Shown in pieces: positions 45,311-53,752 of a stretch of 64,000 nucleotides of DNA. The stretch is taken from contig NZ_CP014616.1 in assembly GCF_001590685.1 (NCBI RefSeq), positions 1,859,001-1,923,000 of the forward strand, written 5' to 3'. The notes under the pieces were generated by a model, which saw only the letters and a list, made by a program, of their open reading frames with translations, did no database searches and was not told where the DNA came from. How positions within the stretch are numbered: position 1 is the first letter of the stretch; each line of letters begins with the position of its first letter. This stretch comes from Sporosarcina psychrophila (GTDB lineage: Bacteria; Bacillota; Bacilli; Bacillales_A; Planococcaceae). A program made the translations under genes and the position numbers.

Positions 45311-45850
45311 GTGAAAAAAACAGCTGTTTTATTGTATCCACAGTTCAGTGAGTATGAACTAACTGTAGCCTTATCTATATTAATGCAAGGAAAAAAACAA
45401 GTTATTACGGTTGGATTAAACAAACAACCTATAAAAGGTGAGTCAGGGTTATCTTGTGTAGCTGACGCTACAGTTGATGAAATTAATTTCGAAGAAATAG
45501 ATAGCCTCTTATTACCAGGTTGTATGGATATTATGTCGCTATATGAAGAAGAAAGAATAGTTGATTTCATTAAACAAGTAGTTACTAAAGAAACGGTGAT
45601 TGCAAGTATATCTAGCTCTCCATTCTTATTAGCAAAAGCGGGTGTTTTAGGAGATAAAAAATATACTGTAGGGATTATAAAAGAAAACATGGAAAAATCC
45701 GGTGTATTTAACCTGGAGAATTATTCAGAACAGATTGTAGTACAGGATGGTAACATAATTACAGCTAGAGGAAGAGGATTTGTTAGATTTGGAGAATATT
45801 TAGGGAAAGCGTTAAACCTGGAATTTGATAAAAGATGGTATTCGGAATAA
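45311..45850 (+). CDS. DJ-1/PfpI family protein lacking the nucleophilic Cys
   Basis: 179 residues with the DJ-1/PfpI fold: KTAVLLYPQFSEYELTVAL, LLLPGCMDI, and the nucleophile elbow region ASISSSPFLLAKAGVLGDKKYT. In active members this elbow reads A-x-C-x-G; here the cysteine position is Ser, so hydrolase/glyoxalase activity is doubtful. RGFVRFGEYLGKAL is the C-terminal helix. GTG 45311 after AGGAGG. Function may be regulatory or lost. Confidence 0.8.
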   Translation: MKKTAVLLYPQFSEYELTVALSILMQGKKQVITVGLNKQPIKGESGLSCVADATVDEINFEEIDSLLLPGCMDIMSLYEEERIVDFIKQVVTKETVIASISSSPFLLAKAGVLGDKKYTVGIIKENMEKSGVFNLENYSEQIVVQDGNIITARGRGFVRFGEYLGKALNLEFDKRWYSE

Positions 45851-45879
45851 TGTAATAAAATTGAAATTAATGAAAAAAT

Positions 45880-46122
45880 ATCACTATAGCACTAGTTTTA
45901 GGTGAAGTTGTTCCATTTGACACACAATTAGGATTTGGGATTTTAATGCTTTATAGGATTATACCGCCATCGTTGAAATCAGCTTTTAACTTGGATAGTG
46001 ATAATTGGATTACGCAACATCAGGCCGAGTCAAGTAAGTCTAGGGCATTAGGAGCAATAAATGAGCTGTGCTCTGAAAACGGAATCACTAAAGATGAAGT
46101 TAATAATTTTAGAATCGTTTAA
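45880..46122 (+). pseudogene. Remnant of an unidentified gene
   Basis: About 76 stop-free codons (VLGEVVPFDTQLGFGILMLY ... SRALGAINELCSENGITKDE) ending at TAA 46120-46122. A nearby ATG (45880) is one base out of frame, so a single-base indel in the A-run after the start may have broken the gene. Family unknown. Confidence 0.35.
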
Positions 46123-46135
46123 ATAAATTTATCTG

Positions 46136-46162
46136 AAAAAGCAGCTCTCACGAGGTGTTTTT
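46136..46162 (+). terminator. Probable terminator
   Basis: AAAAAGCAGCTC and GAGGTGTTTTTT form an imperfect stem; sequence is related to the hairpin at 43633-43662. Confidence 0.5.
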
Positions 46163-46222
46163 TATTTACTTGCAATACGAACGTATATTCTGTATCGTGG
46201 GTAAAAAGGAGATGAAGGTTGC

Positions 46223-46528
46223 ATGCCGATTGCGAAGGACAGAGTAGAAGTTGACTAGGATCTGATTAGAGAGTACTTGAATGGAAAAATGGACGAGGCT
46301 AATCGCGAGGTTTTGGGATATCAATGAAATGTCAAAACGGTTGTGTATGGGCAGAACATTCCTAGAAGAAGAATTTCTACACGATCCACGAATGAAATTT
46401 CTACAACGTCAAAAGGAAAGCGATTTTGGTTCTACGAGCCATCGTTGAAAGTAATTAAGTTCAATACAAACAAGCAATGGACTTTATCTTCTGAAAATAT
46501 ATATAGAATTGGAGAGATTTTATTTTGA
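46223..46528 (+). pseudogene. Small gene with two in-frame stops, coupled to the 590-codon ORF
   Basis: ATG 46223 has a good AAAAGGAG site. Reading on: MPIAKDRVEVD, TAG (46256-46258), [20 protein letters not shown].., TGA (46322-46324), then 67 more codons ending SENIYRIGEILF. All three parts share one frame and look like one ~100-residue protein. The final TGA overlaps the TTG start of the 590-codon gene, a sign of former translational coupling. Probably inactivated by two nonsense changes. Family not recognised. Confidence 0.55.
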
Positions 46529-48297
46529 CATATTTTGAAACAGCTGCAGAGTCACGTAAAGTATTCGATGAACAATTTGAAAAAGGCTTTTCACCGTTGC
46601 AGGCTCGTCATGAACAAGCTGGTATTTTTAAATCACGTTTAAACGAAACGGGATTTTTTGCTTTGACCCTACAACGTATCGGTCATCAATTAATTTTCCT
46701 AACAGCTTTATACGAAAAAACTACTGATAAGGGAACAAAATCCGGGGTCCTTCAAGAGATTGAAGCCATTATTAATGGTGAAACTGTCTCTGGTGTAGGA
46801 TCACATGTTGGGACTAAGTCTTATACTTTCATTACTCTAGCGCCTACTATCACTGGCTATACTAAAAACACAAGCGGTGTTACGGGTTCGAAAGAAATAG
46901 TCAATGGAGTATCTACAAGCAATAAGTACTTTTCAACTCCGACGGTTTCAGATGGTATTATTGAACCGACGTTAGATAACTACTCAAAAGATCTTGGTTA
47001 TATTGATGGTGGATTTGAAACAGATCCGGGATTTGGTCTTATTTTAGTGGGATATACGAACATCTTAGCTAATTTAACTTTACTATCATCCCTAGACCCT
47101 ACAGTCCGAACTCATGTAGAAGAAGGGGCAAAAATTATGTTCCAAAAGCTCGCAATTTATTATGCTCAAAACCCTAAATTTACCGAGAAAAATCAAGCTA
47201 CTTCTGACTTTGATTTTACACATACAACTATCGCTCGTTTAGCAGAGAACTACGGTTCTTCTGACTTACAAATCTTCGATATTGGTATTGCTACAGATCT
47301 TTCTACAACTGATGGTTTCAAAGCAGCAACTGGTGTACTAAACACAATCTACACGCACATTGCTTCATTGGCTTATTATTTAGCAGTTGGACTAGGAAAA
47401 TCAAAGTCACAACTCAAGACTATTGAAACATCTGAACTGTTAAGTGGAATTTCTACAAACTCACCATTGCGTACTGGTCAATTAAATCAATACTTCGAAC
47501 AATTCCCTGACTACCTTAACAAAATCGGAAATCCAACAACTTTCAGCTCGATCATCGGTTTTGCTCTTGGGGTTGGTGGTGTAAGTCAAACGTTCGCTCT
47601 TATTTCTTCTCAAATATCTGAGGCTCGTCTTACTGAACTTGGTGTATCTTCTGTTTCTCAGTTGAACGCTTCAAGTACTACCGATGGGAATACTTATTAC
47701 TCTCAAGATCATATGAGAGGCTACTTAGGCTCAAATGGTTACGATTCATACGTGTCTATGGCATTAGTATGGCTGTCACATGCATCTGGAACCGAAACTG
47801 TAACTGATCGATATGCTACTGCACCTCAATTAAGTGGGACTGCTATCACAGTTGCCAAACAGCTTGGTCATGAGTACCGTCGAAAGCTAAGTAACACAAC
47901 ACTTAACAATCCTATCGCAATGCATCATGCATCTAAGTCTGATGATGGTTTAGCATTAACAGCTTATCTTGGTCAGTTCCAAAACTACATTAAGAATGCA
48001 AGTGCAACAGAAACTAATGGACTTTATCCAACATTCGTTGATTTTGTCGATAGAGTTAATTTAGATAATCTAGAGCCAACTGGTTTCTTATACTCATTTG
48101 CATCTAATGGTGATGCTGATTTATTCAAAGAAATCAATGATCGTGTAATTGCAACTGGTGAATTCAACAACTTACATAACACACCTGCTAATATTTCTGC
48201 AGTTCGAGGTTATATCCGGATTTCTCCTAAAACTTCTCATCGAGGTATTCATGGTTTAGCTGGATTACTAGAAAGAGGACTCACATCAAATTGCTAA
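46525..48297 (+). CDS. 590-residue protein of no recognised family
   Basis: TTG 46525 is 8 nt after GGAGAG. The protein has no signal peptide or membrane helix, only one Trp, and a single Cys as the last residue. It is rich in Thr, Ser, Gly, Asn and Ala, with alternating polar/aliphatic segments suggesting a beta-rich or mixed soluble fold; His residues cluster in the last third (DHMRGYLG, LGHEYRRK, MHHASKSDDG, TSHRGIHG). Arg is mostly CGT and many codons are those of highly expressed Bacillales genes, unlike the surrounding AT-rich debris. I cannot assign a function; a structural (capsid- or appendage-like) protein or a secreted-without-signal product is conceivable. The frame is intact within a decayed element. 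Confidence 0.75.
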   Translation: MTYFETAAESRKVFDEQFEKGFSPLQARHEQAGIFKSRLNETGFFALTLQRIGHQLIFLTALYEKTTDKGTKSGVLQEIEAIINGETVSGVGSHVGTKSYTFITLAPTITGYTKNTSGVTGSKEIVNGVSTSNKYFSTPTVSDGIIEPTLDNYSKDLGYIDGGFETDPGFGLILVGYTNILANLTLLSSLDPTVRTHVEEGAKIMFQKLAIYYAQNPKFTEKNQATSDFDFTHTTIARLAENYGSSDLQIFDIGIATDLSTTDGFKAATGVLNTIYTHIASLAYYLAVGLGKSKSQLKTIETSELLSGISTNSPLRTGQLNQYFEQFPDYLNKIGNPTTFSSIIGFALGVGGVSQTFALISSQISEARLTELGVSSVSQLNASSTTDGNTYYSQDHMRGYLGSNGYDSYVSMALVWLSHASGTETVTDRYATAPQLSGTAITVAKQLGHEYRRKLSNTTLNNPIAMHHASKSDDGLALTAYLGQFQNYIKNASATETNGLYPTFVDFVDRVNLDNLEPTGFLYSFASNGDADLFKEINDRVIATGEFNNLHNTPANISAVRGYIRISPKTSHRGIHGLAGLLERGLTSNC

Positions 48298-48922
48298 GAG
48301 TGTTTATTGCGGATACCTTATTTGACACAGGCTATTGAATGGAAAGGTGGTCCGCTAAGCTGAGTGATATTAATGAGGTAGGGAAATCCTTGAAAGATAC
48401 AAAACCTAGCTGGTTTGATATTGATTAATAAATGGGACCTTTATGAGAATGAAAGAATTGCAGATTAGTTCCCAAGGGGTACTGAATATTGATACAACGG
48501 AACTATCGGAATTGTAATCAGTGGCAGTAAGGCCGAGGTGGCAGAGAATCCTCCACATGCTAATAAGACGCATAAAGAGAAAGGTGACTCCGTGTTGATT
48601 GGGATGAGGGGGGATTTTGAAAGATGATGTATACCAATCTGCAATTTAGTACAGATTCTTGCAACTGAGGAGGAAAAGACTGTAGAAATTAATCAAACGA
48701 GATGATTGAAAAGGTCTTCCTGATGCTTATGCATGCTAGTTAGACAAGAAGAGTACCAGGGCAAGAGGTAAGTCAAAAGAACAGATGGTTGGTAAGGAAG
48801 GGGCTGAATTGATGCGATGTATCTGTACTAATAAAAATTGTATAATGAAAGTAAAGATGGCGATATGTGTAACCTATAATCATTGTATTTAACTATAGGT
48901 CGCCGGAGTGGGAGGAAAACAA
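48298..48922. other. Degraded stretch with coding-like scraps
   Basis: About 625 bp without an intact gene. A 29-codon frame at 48339-48428 (ending SLKDTKPSWFDID) and a run near 48580-48630 look like remains of former genes. No repeat or RNA recognised. Confidence 0.5.
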
Positions 48923-49387
48923 GTGGTTATTTTAAAATCAATGAATCAACAGGAATTTCAGCAGTATATTAGTAGTGCAATTGATGACTATGCAAAAGAC
49001 AAGGTCGCTTCTGGAAATTGGAAGGAAGATGAGGCGATTGATTTATCTAAGCAGTCATTTGATGATCTATTGCCAAAAGATGAGAAATCCGAATTTAATT
49101 ACTTATTCTCTATCTTTAACGCCGAACAGATTGTCGGAATGATTTGGCTCGCACAAAAATCACCTACAAATAAGGATGAAGGTTTTATCTATGATTTTAA
49201 TATTTTTGAGCAATATCAAGGATTGGGATACGGTAAGGAAGCAATGCGAGAACTTGAATGTATTGCAAAGGATTTAGGAATGAAAAAGATTGGACTTCAT
49301 GTTTTTGGTCATAACAAAACTGCGCGAGGATTATACGAAAAGTTGGGCTACGAAATTACGAATATAACGATGGAAAAGTTAATTTAA
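48923..49387 (+). CDS. GNAT family N-acetyltransferase
   Basis: 154-residue acetyltransferase with motif A QYQGLGYGKEAMRELE and HNKTARGLYEKLGYE, the canonical end of the GNAT fold. GTG 48923 follows GGGAGGAAAA at 7 nt; the GTG at 48908 lies before that site. Second GNAT of the element, unrelated in detail to the one at 44526. Followed by a strong terminator. Confidence 0.88.
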   Translation: MVILKSMNQQEFQQYISSAIDDYAKDKVASGNWKEDEAIDLSKQSFDDLLPKDEKSEFNYLFSIFNAEQIVGMIWLAQKSPTNKDEGFIYDFNIFEQYQGLGYGKEAMRELECIAKDLGMKKIGLHVFGHNKTARGLYEKLGYEITNITMEKLI

Positions 49388-49435
49388 AGTTGTTATATAG
49401 CGTATAAAGGGACCTCCATAGTCATTCAAAGAAAA

Positions 49436-49478
49436 AGAGACCCATCCACAGATTCAATAGTGGATGGGTCTCTTTTTC
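49436..49478. terminator. Strong bidirectional terminator
   Basis: Perfect 14-bp stem (AGAGACCCATCCAC at 49436-49449, complement at 49460-49473) with T-run after and GAAAA before. Confidence 0.9.
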
Positions 49479-49666
49479 TTGAGTCAAGACACAGTCACCT
49501 TTTTAGTGGTATTCACATAGTTCACTTTTCTCTAACAAAATAAATAAGAGTTGGAAATAAAAAAACTCGTTTGCACTAGATGGTTCGTCCAATCATTACG
49601 CGTACTCGTCCATATAATACGTAGAAGGCTGGCCAGCTTTAAAGAACAACAAAGGGGGGATAGAAA

Positions 49667-49846
49667 ATGTGTTTTGAAAATCGAAATCGAAATCGGCGGG
49701 TAGAGTTGATTTGTGAATGTCGTGAAGTAAGGTCTGATCGTGATAATAAACATCATTGTGACCGTAATCGTGACCGTGACCGCGACGATAAGTTGAAATG
49801 TCACTGTAAAGAATCTCGTCGCAGACGTTGTAATTTTGGCTGGTAA
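49667..49846 (+). CDS. 59-residue Cys/Arg/Asp-rich protein, possible spore coat component
   Basis: ATG 49667 follows AAGGGGGGA. The product is dominated by Arg with Asp/Asn (NRNRNRR, DRNRDRDRDD) and has seven Cys, including CEC, CHC and HHC pairs, ending RRRRCNFGW. Such composition is seen in small spore-coat or metal-binding proteins, but no family is recognised. The reverse-strand frames over the same bases are shadows. A terminator lies at 49908. Confidence 0.65.
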   Translation: MCFENRNRNRRVELICECREVRSDRDNKHHCDRNRDRDRDDKLKCHCKESRRRRCNFGW

Positions 49847-49907
49847 ACGTAGTAGAGATTAAAAGATGAAATAAAGAAAATCCTGATGCGAACAAGAATT
49901 TTCAAGC

Positions 49908-49943
49908 AAAAGGTGACCATTCCATACGGAACGGTCACCTTTT
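49908..49943. terminator. Terminator between converging genes
   Basis: AAAAGGTGACC (49908-49918) pairs with GGTCACCTTTT (49933-49943), perfect 11 bp, symmetric for both strands. Confidence 0.85.
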
Positions 49944-49981
49944 GCGTTTGTTTTTTACTAAAGAAATACACTTTATGCAAT

Positions 49982-51145
49982 TTATAACGTTATATGCTTT
50001 GGCTTCTTCCAAAATAGTGCAATAATCGTACCGATTGCTAATACGATTGCGGCAAAATAGTATGGGTAGTTTAAGTCGATGTCAAATAACACACCTCCGA
50101 TGATCGGGCCAAAGATATTGCCAATACTGGTGAAGGTTGAGTTCATACCGCCAATAAAGCCTTGTTCATTGCCCGCAATTTTAGATAAATAGGATGTAAT
50201 AGCTGGGCGTATTAAATCGAATCCAACAAACAGGAAGAATGTTGTCAGTAATATTGTGAAGTACGAGCTCACGAAGGTCATCAATAGGACGAGAATCGCT
50301 GATACAGCTAAGCTGTAGCGAATAAGATTAATTTCGCCTATGCTTTTTGATAAGCGATCGAAGAGCAATAGTTGCGCAAGAGCACCGACAATTCCGCTAC
50401 CCGTGATGACGATGGCGATATCTTTTGGCGTGAAGCCGAATTTATGGTCGACGAATAAGCTGAAAAATGATTCAAACGCTGCAAGGCCAAACGACAAAAC
50501 GAAAATTAAAATGAAAGCAATAGCGTACATTGGGATGAAGAGCCGACGAAACCCTGTTTTTTGTCCTGGGATAGGCGCATCTTCAGCCACGCGTTCGGGT
50601 TCTGTTAATAAAATAAGTGAAAGAATCGCAGCAACCGCTCCGAGTACACCGGCCGAATAGAATGGTACACGTGTACCAATTTCAGCTAAAAATCCACCAA
50701 TCCCAGGTCCGATAATAAAGCCAGTGCTAATAGCAGCGGACATATAGCCAATTGCCTTTGGTCTTGTGGCGTTCGTTGTAATATCTGCGATAAAGGCTGT
50801 TACAGCAGGCATAATGAATGCCGCACTGACCCCGCCGAGCATGCGCGAGATAAATAGTACCTCAACGGATTTACCAAACCCGAATAAAAACTCCGAGAAA
50901 CCAAATACAAACAGGCCAAGCACGATCATAATTTTGCGACCGTATTTGTCAGCCCATCGCCCGGCAAACGGTGAGACGATAAGTTGTGTAATCGCAAATG
51001 CCGCCATCATGTAGCCAACGACCGTCCCGTTAATGTTTAACTCATTCATGATCGTAGGAAGAACGGGAATAACGAGCCCGATACCAAGAAAGGCAATAAA
51101 TAAATTCAGTAATAAGATAGTTAATGTGACTTTTTGATTTTTCAT
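49982..51145 (-). CDS. MFS multidrug efflux transporter, NorA/Bmr-like
   Basis: 387-residue 12-helix drug:H+ antiporter of the DHA1 group. Motif A GRWADKYGRKIM between helices 2 and 3, and the antiporter motif C region GFIIGPGIGGFLAE in helix 5. ATG 51145 follows GAGGAG on the reverse strand at 8 nt; TTG 51151 is too close. Probably intact cargo of the element; substrate unknown (fluoroquinolones or dyes are typical for NorA/Bmr, an inference). Confidence 0.9.
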   Translation of the reverse strand: MKNQKVTLTILLLNLFIAFLGIGLVIPVLPTIMNELNINGTVVGYMMAAFAITQLIVSPFAGRWADKYGRKIMIVLGLFVFGFSEFLFGFGKSVEVLFISRMLGGVSAAFIMPAVTAFIADITTNATRPKAIGYMSAAISTGFIIGPGIGGFLAEIGTRVPFYSAGVLGAVAAILSLILLTEPERVAEDAPIPGQKTGFRRLFIPMYAIAFILIFVLSFGLAAFESFFSLFVDHKFGFTPKDIAIVITGSGIVGALAQLLLFDRLSKSIGEINLIRYSLAVSAILVLLMTFVSSYFTILLTTFFLFVGFDLIRPAITSYLSKIAGNEQGFIGGMNSTFTSIGNIFGPIIGGVLFDIDLNYPYYFAAIVLAIGTIIALFWKKPKHITL

Positions 51146-51316
51146 AAACAAAACTCCTCTACATTTAAGTTGCTATAAACCACTTCTTTCGATTGATTTT
51201 ATAACGATTACAATTGGTATCTATATATGTTGAAGTGATGGGTAGTCGTGTACGGGATTTAAGCTTTGTGTGACACATCATAATGCTGTATGATACAAGT
51301 TAGTACATCCAATTAG

Positions 51317-51359
51317 CAAGAAGTATTTATTGCTATCTTGGAGATGGACGAGGATTAAT
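51317..51359 (+). other. Right attachment site: second lepA 3' end
   Basis: Matches 40997-41039 at 39 of 43 positions. Read in the lepA frame it encodes QEVFIAILEMDED and a stop, i.e. a diverged LepA C-terminus, with no lepA sequence before it. Confidence 0.8.
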
Positions 51360-51363
51360 AAAT

Positions 51364-51393
51364 GAAGAAGGGGGCGACGAGCCCTCTTCTTTT
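51364..51393 (+). terminator. Displaced lepA terminator
   Basis: GAAGAAGGGGGC and GCCCTCTTC form a bulged stem followed by TTTTC. It lies 5 bp after the second lepA end, while the present lepA has none. Confidence 0.65.
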
Positions 51394-51473
51394 CCATGTA
51401 TAGACTCTAAGGCGTAGGAATTCGGGGTCATAAGCCCTGAACAAGGCGTTAACTAAAGGAAGGAAGTGACGGT

Positions 51474-52607
51474 ATGAGGGGTATGTATATCCACATTCCG
51501 TTTTGCCACCAAATTTGTCATTACTGTGATTTTAATAAAGTGTTTTTCAAAAATCAGCCTGTCGATGAATATATCGAATCAATGGGTCAGGAACTGGCGA
51601 TCATGCGGCAGGAAGGTATTTCATTCAAAGAAGTGGAAACGGTATTCTTAGGAGGCGGCACACCAACTTCGCTGTCTGAAAAACAGCTTGAACGGTTGCT
51701 TGAAATAATCCATGAATATGTAGATGTCAGTTCATTGAAAGAGTTTTCGACGGAAGCAAATCCGGACGAGCTAACATTCGGCAAATTGATTGTCCTGAAA
51801 AATGGCGGCGTGGATCGATTGAGCATCGGTGTTCAGTCATTCGACGCAGACTTATTGACAAAAATCGGTAGGACGCACGGTCCAGACGACGCTGCACGTG
51901 TTGTAGGAGAAGCGAGAAAAGCCGGATTTGATAATATAAGTATCGACCTAATTTACGGGTTGCCGGGGCAAACAATCGCGCAATGGCAGGATACTCTTGA
52001 TAAAGCACTTGCCCTCGATCTACCCCATTATTCAGGGTACTCGTTGATTGTCGAGCCAAAAACAGTCTTTTATAATTTGATGAATAAAGGCAAATTGCCA
52101 CTCCCAGGCGAAGACATGGAAACGGAAATGTTCACGATGTTAATCGAACAGATGGAGCGTAAAGGACGCAAACGTTACGAAATTAGTAATTTTGCAATTC
52201 CAGGTCACGAATCAATCCATAATCTCATCTATTGGGAAAATGCTACGTACGCTGGTGTTGGTGCAGGCGCACATGGTTATGTAGATGGCACCCGATATTC
52301 CAATATCGGACCAATTGCGAAATATATGGAGAAAACAGCATTGGGCGAACGACCCGTCCAACAGACACATGTAGTTACTGCAATCGAAGCAATGGAGGAG
52401 GAAATGTTTCTTGGCCTACGCAAATCAAATGGTGTATCCATCTCTTTATTCCAAGAGAAGTTCGGACGGTCACTTGAAGAGGTTTACGGGGAAACGTTAC
52501 ACTCGCTTATTAAAGATGGACTTGTCGAGCGATTGGATGATGCGGTTAAGTTAACGCACCGTGGTGTTTATAGAGGAAACGATGTATTTCAGCAATTTCT
52601 TAAATAA
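51474..52607 (+). CDS. hemW: Heme chaperone HemW (radical SAM)
   Basis: 377-residue radical SAM protein. The cluster motif reads CHQICHYCDF: three Cys as CxxxCxxC with Phe where true HemN has a fourth Cys, the hallmark of HemW, a heme chaperone, rather than coproporphyrinogen dehydrogenase. GGGTPTSL and the C-terminal HemN-like domain are present. ATG 51474 after AAGGAAGG. In the B. subtilis backbone it directly follows lepA. Confidence 0.93.
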   Translation: MRGMYIHIPFCHQICHYCDFNKVFFKNQPVDEYIESMGQELAIMRQEGISFKEVETVFLGGGTPTSLSEKQLERLLEIIHEYVDVSSLKEFSTEANPDELTFGKLIVLKNGGVDRLSIGVQSFDADLLTKIGRTHGPDDAARVVGEARKAGFDNISIDLIYGLPGQTIAQWQDTLDKALALDLPHYSGYSLIVEPKTVFYNLMNKGKLPLPGEDMETEMFTMLIEQMERKGRKRYEISNFAIPGHESIHNLIYWENATYAGVGAGAHGYVDGTRYSNIGPIAKYMEKTALGERPVQQTHVVTAIEAMEEEMFLGLRKSNGVSISLFQEKFGRSLEEVYGETLHSLIKDGLVERLDDAVKLTHRGVYRGNDVFQQFLK

Positions 52608-52622
52608 TCCAGAGTCAATTCG

Positions 52623-52651
52623 TTGACACTTCGATCTGCATTTGTTAAATT
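52623..52651 (+). promoter_or_regulatory. Sigma-A promoter of the hrcA operon
   Basis: TTGACA (52623-52628), 17-bp spacer, TAAATT (52646-52651); the CIRCE operator begins 11 bp downstream. Confidence 0.75.
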
Positions 52652-52661
52652 ATCAGTAGTA

Positions 52662-52688
52662 TTAGCACTCGCAGTTATAGAGTGCTAA
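52662..52688 (+). promoter_or_regulatory. CIRCE operator for HrcA
   Basis: Exact TTAGCACTC (52662-52670), 9-nt spacer, GAGTGCTAA (52680-52688). HrcA binds it to repress the class I heat-shock operon. Confidence 0.98.
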
Positions 52689-52702
52689 CAGGAGTGATGA
52701 CT

Positions 52703-53752
52703 ATGTTGACGAACAGACAATTGCTTATATTGCAACTGACGGTTGACGATTTCATCGAATCCGCACAACCTGTCGGATCGAGGCAGCTATCCAAAAAGCC
52801 GGAAGCACCATTTAGTCCTGCGACAATACGGAACGAAATGGCTGACCTAGAAGAAATGGGTTATCTTGAAAAGACCCACACTTCATCCGGCAGAATACCA
52901 TCTGAAAAAGGGTACAGGTTTTATGTAGATAATCTATTAACAAAAGAAAAGTTGAACACGGAAGACAGTATTCACCTGCGTTCGGTTTTTCGGGAAAAAA
53001 TTGTGGAGACTGAAGAGTTAATACGAAAGTCAGCGACAATTTTGTCTGATTTGACGAATTACACGTCGATTCTCCTCGGCCCCGATACATCGCTACATGC
53101 AGTGAAGCGTTTTTCAATCGTTCCACTAGATGAGAAGACAGCTGTCGCTATTATTGTCACGGACAATGGACGTGTTGAGAATAGACTCTTCAATGTACCG
53201 GAAGGCTTCACCGCGTCAGATATTGAGAAAATGGTAAACATTCTGAACGAGCGGCTCATTGGTACTCCGCTTGTCCATATTCAGAAGATACTTGCTCAGG
53301 AGACGCAAATGGTGCTGGAACGTCATATCCACCATGCAGGCGACTTGTTCGCTTCATTCCAACGGGCGATTTCAATCGAACCGGAAGAACGGCTGTTTTT
53401 TGGCGGCAAAATGAATATGATGAAGCAACCCGAATTCAATGATATTCACAAGATGAAAACATTTTTTGAATTAATGGACAAGGGCGCACCAGCAATGACG
53501 TTTTTTCAGGAAGGTATGACAGGAATTCATGTCCGCATCGGTTCTGAAAATAATCACAATGCGATGGAAGATTGTAGTGTGATTACAGCGACATATTCGG
53601 CCGGCGACAATATGACGGGTTCCATCGCTATCATCGGACCTAAACGGATGGATTATGCAAGAGTTATCACCATGCTTGATTTAATGAGCAGTGATTTGTC
53701 CAGAGAATTGGCGAGACTGACAATCGGCGGAACAGCAGGGAGGAACGACTAA
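52703..53752 (+). CDS. hrcA: Heat-inducible transcription repressor HrcA
   Basis: 349-residue winged-helix repressor of the CIRCE regulon. N-terminal TNRQLLILQLTVDDFIESAQ and VGSRQLSK ... SPATIRNEMADLEEMGYLEK, and the C-terminal GAF-like dimer/sensor domain. ATG 52703 follows AGGAGTGATG; the frame from GTG 52682 begins in the operator. Autoregulated by the CIRCE site. Last base is shared with the grpE start. Confidence 0.96.
   Translation: MLTNRQLLILQLTVDDFIESAQPVGSRQLSKKPEAPFSPATIRNEMADLEEMGYLEKTHTSSGRIPSEKGYRFYVDNLLTKEKLNTEDSIHLRSVFREKIVETEELIRKSATILSDLTNYTSILLGPDTSLHAVKRFSIVPLDEKTAVAIIVTDNGRVENRLFNVPEGFTASDIEKMVNILNERLIGTPLVHIQKILAQETQMVLERHIHHAGDLFASFQRAISIEPEERLFFGGKMNMMKQPEFNDIHKMKTFFELMDKGAPAMTFFQEGMTGIHVRIGSENNHNAMEDCSVITATYSAGDNMTGSIAIIGPKRMDYARVITMLDLMSSDLSRELARLTIGGTAGRND

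Larger units (their letters stand above)
41022..51359. mobile_element. Decayed integrative element inserted at lepA
   Basis: Bounded by an 18-bp direct repeat (43 bp imperfect) of the lepA 3' end, 10.32 kb apart. The left end has a broken tyrosine recombinase oriented toward the boundary and three TTGCCATCC motifs; inside are phage-like remnants (amidase, several truncated frames) mixed with intact cargo genes. The right copy codes for QEVFIAILEMDED followed by a stop and a terminator, i.e. it looks like the displaced original end of lepA. In B. subtilis lepA and hemW (hemN) are neighbours. I infer a prophage or ICE-like element that has lost excision functions. Confidence 0.8.

Noticed and set aside
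46256-46324. Selenocysteine or pyrrolysine readthrough at TAG/TGA
   Set aside because: No hairpin element seen after the stops and no reason to expect such decoding here; two nonsense mutations are simpler.
49532-49895. Two reverse frames of 90 and 99 codons
   Set aside because: Antisense to the Cys/Arg-rich small gene, which has the ribosome site.
51474-52607. Oxygen-independent coproporphyrinogen III dehydrogenase (HemN)
   Set aside because: The fourth Cys of CxxxCxxCxC is Phe (CHYCDF), indicating HemW.
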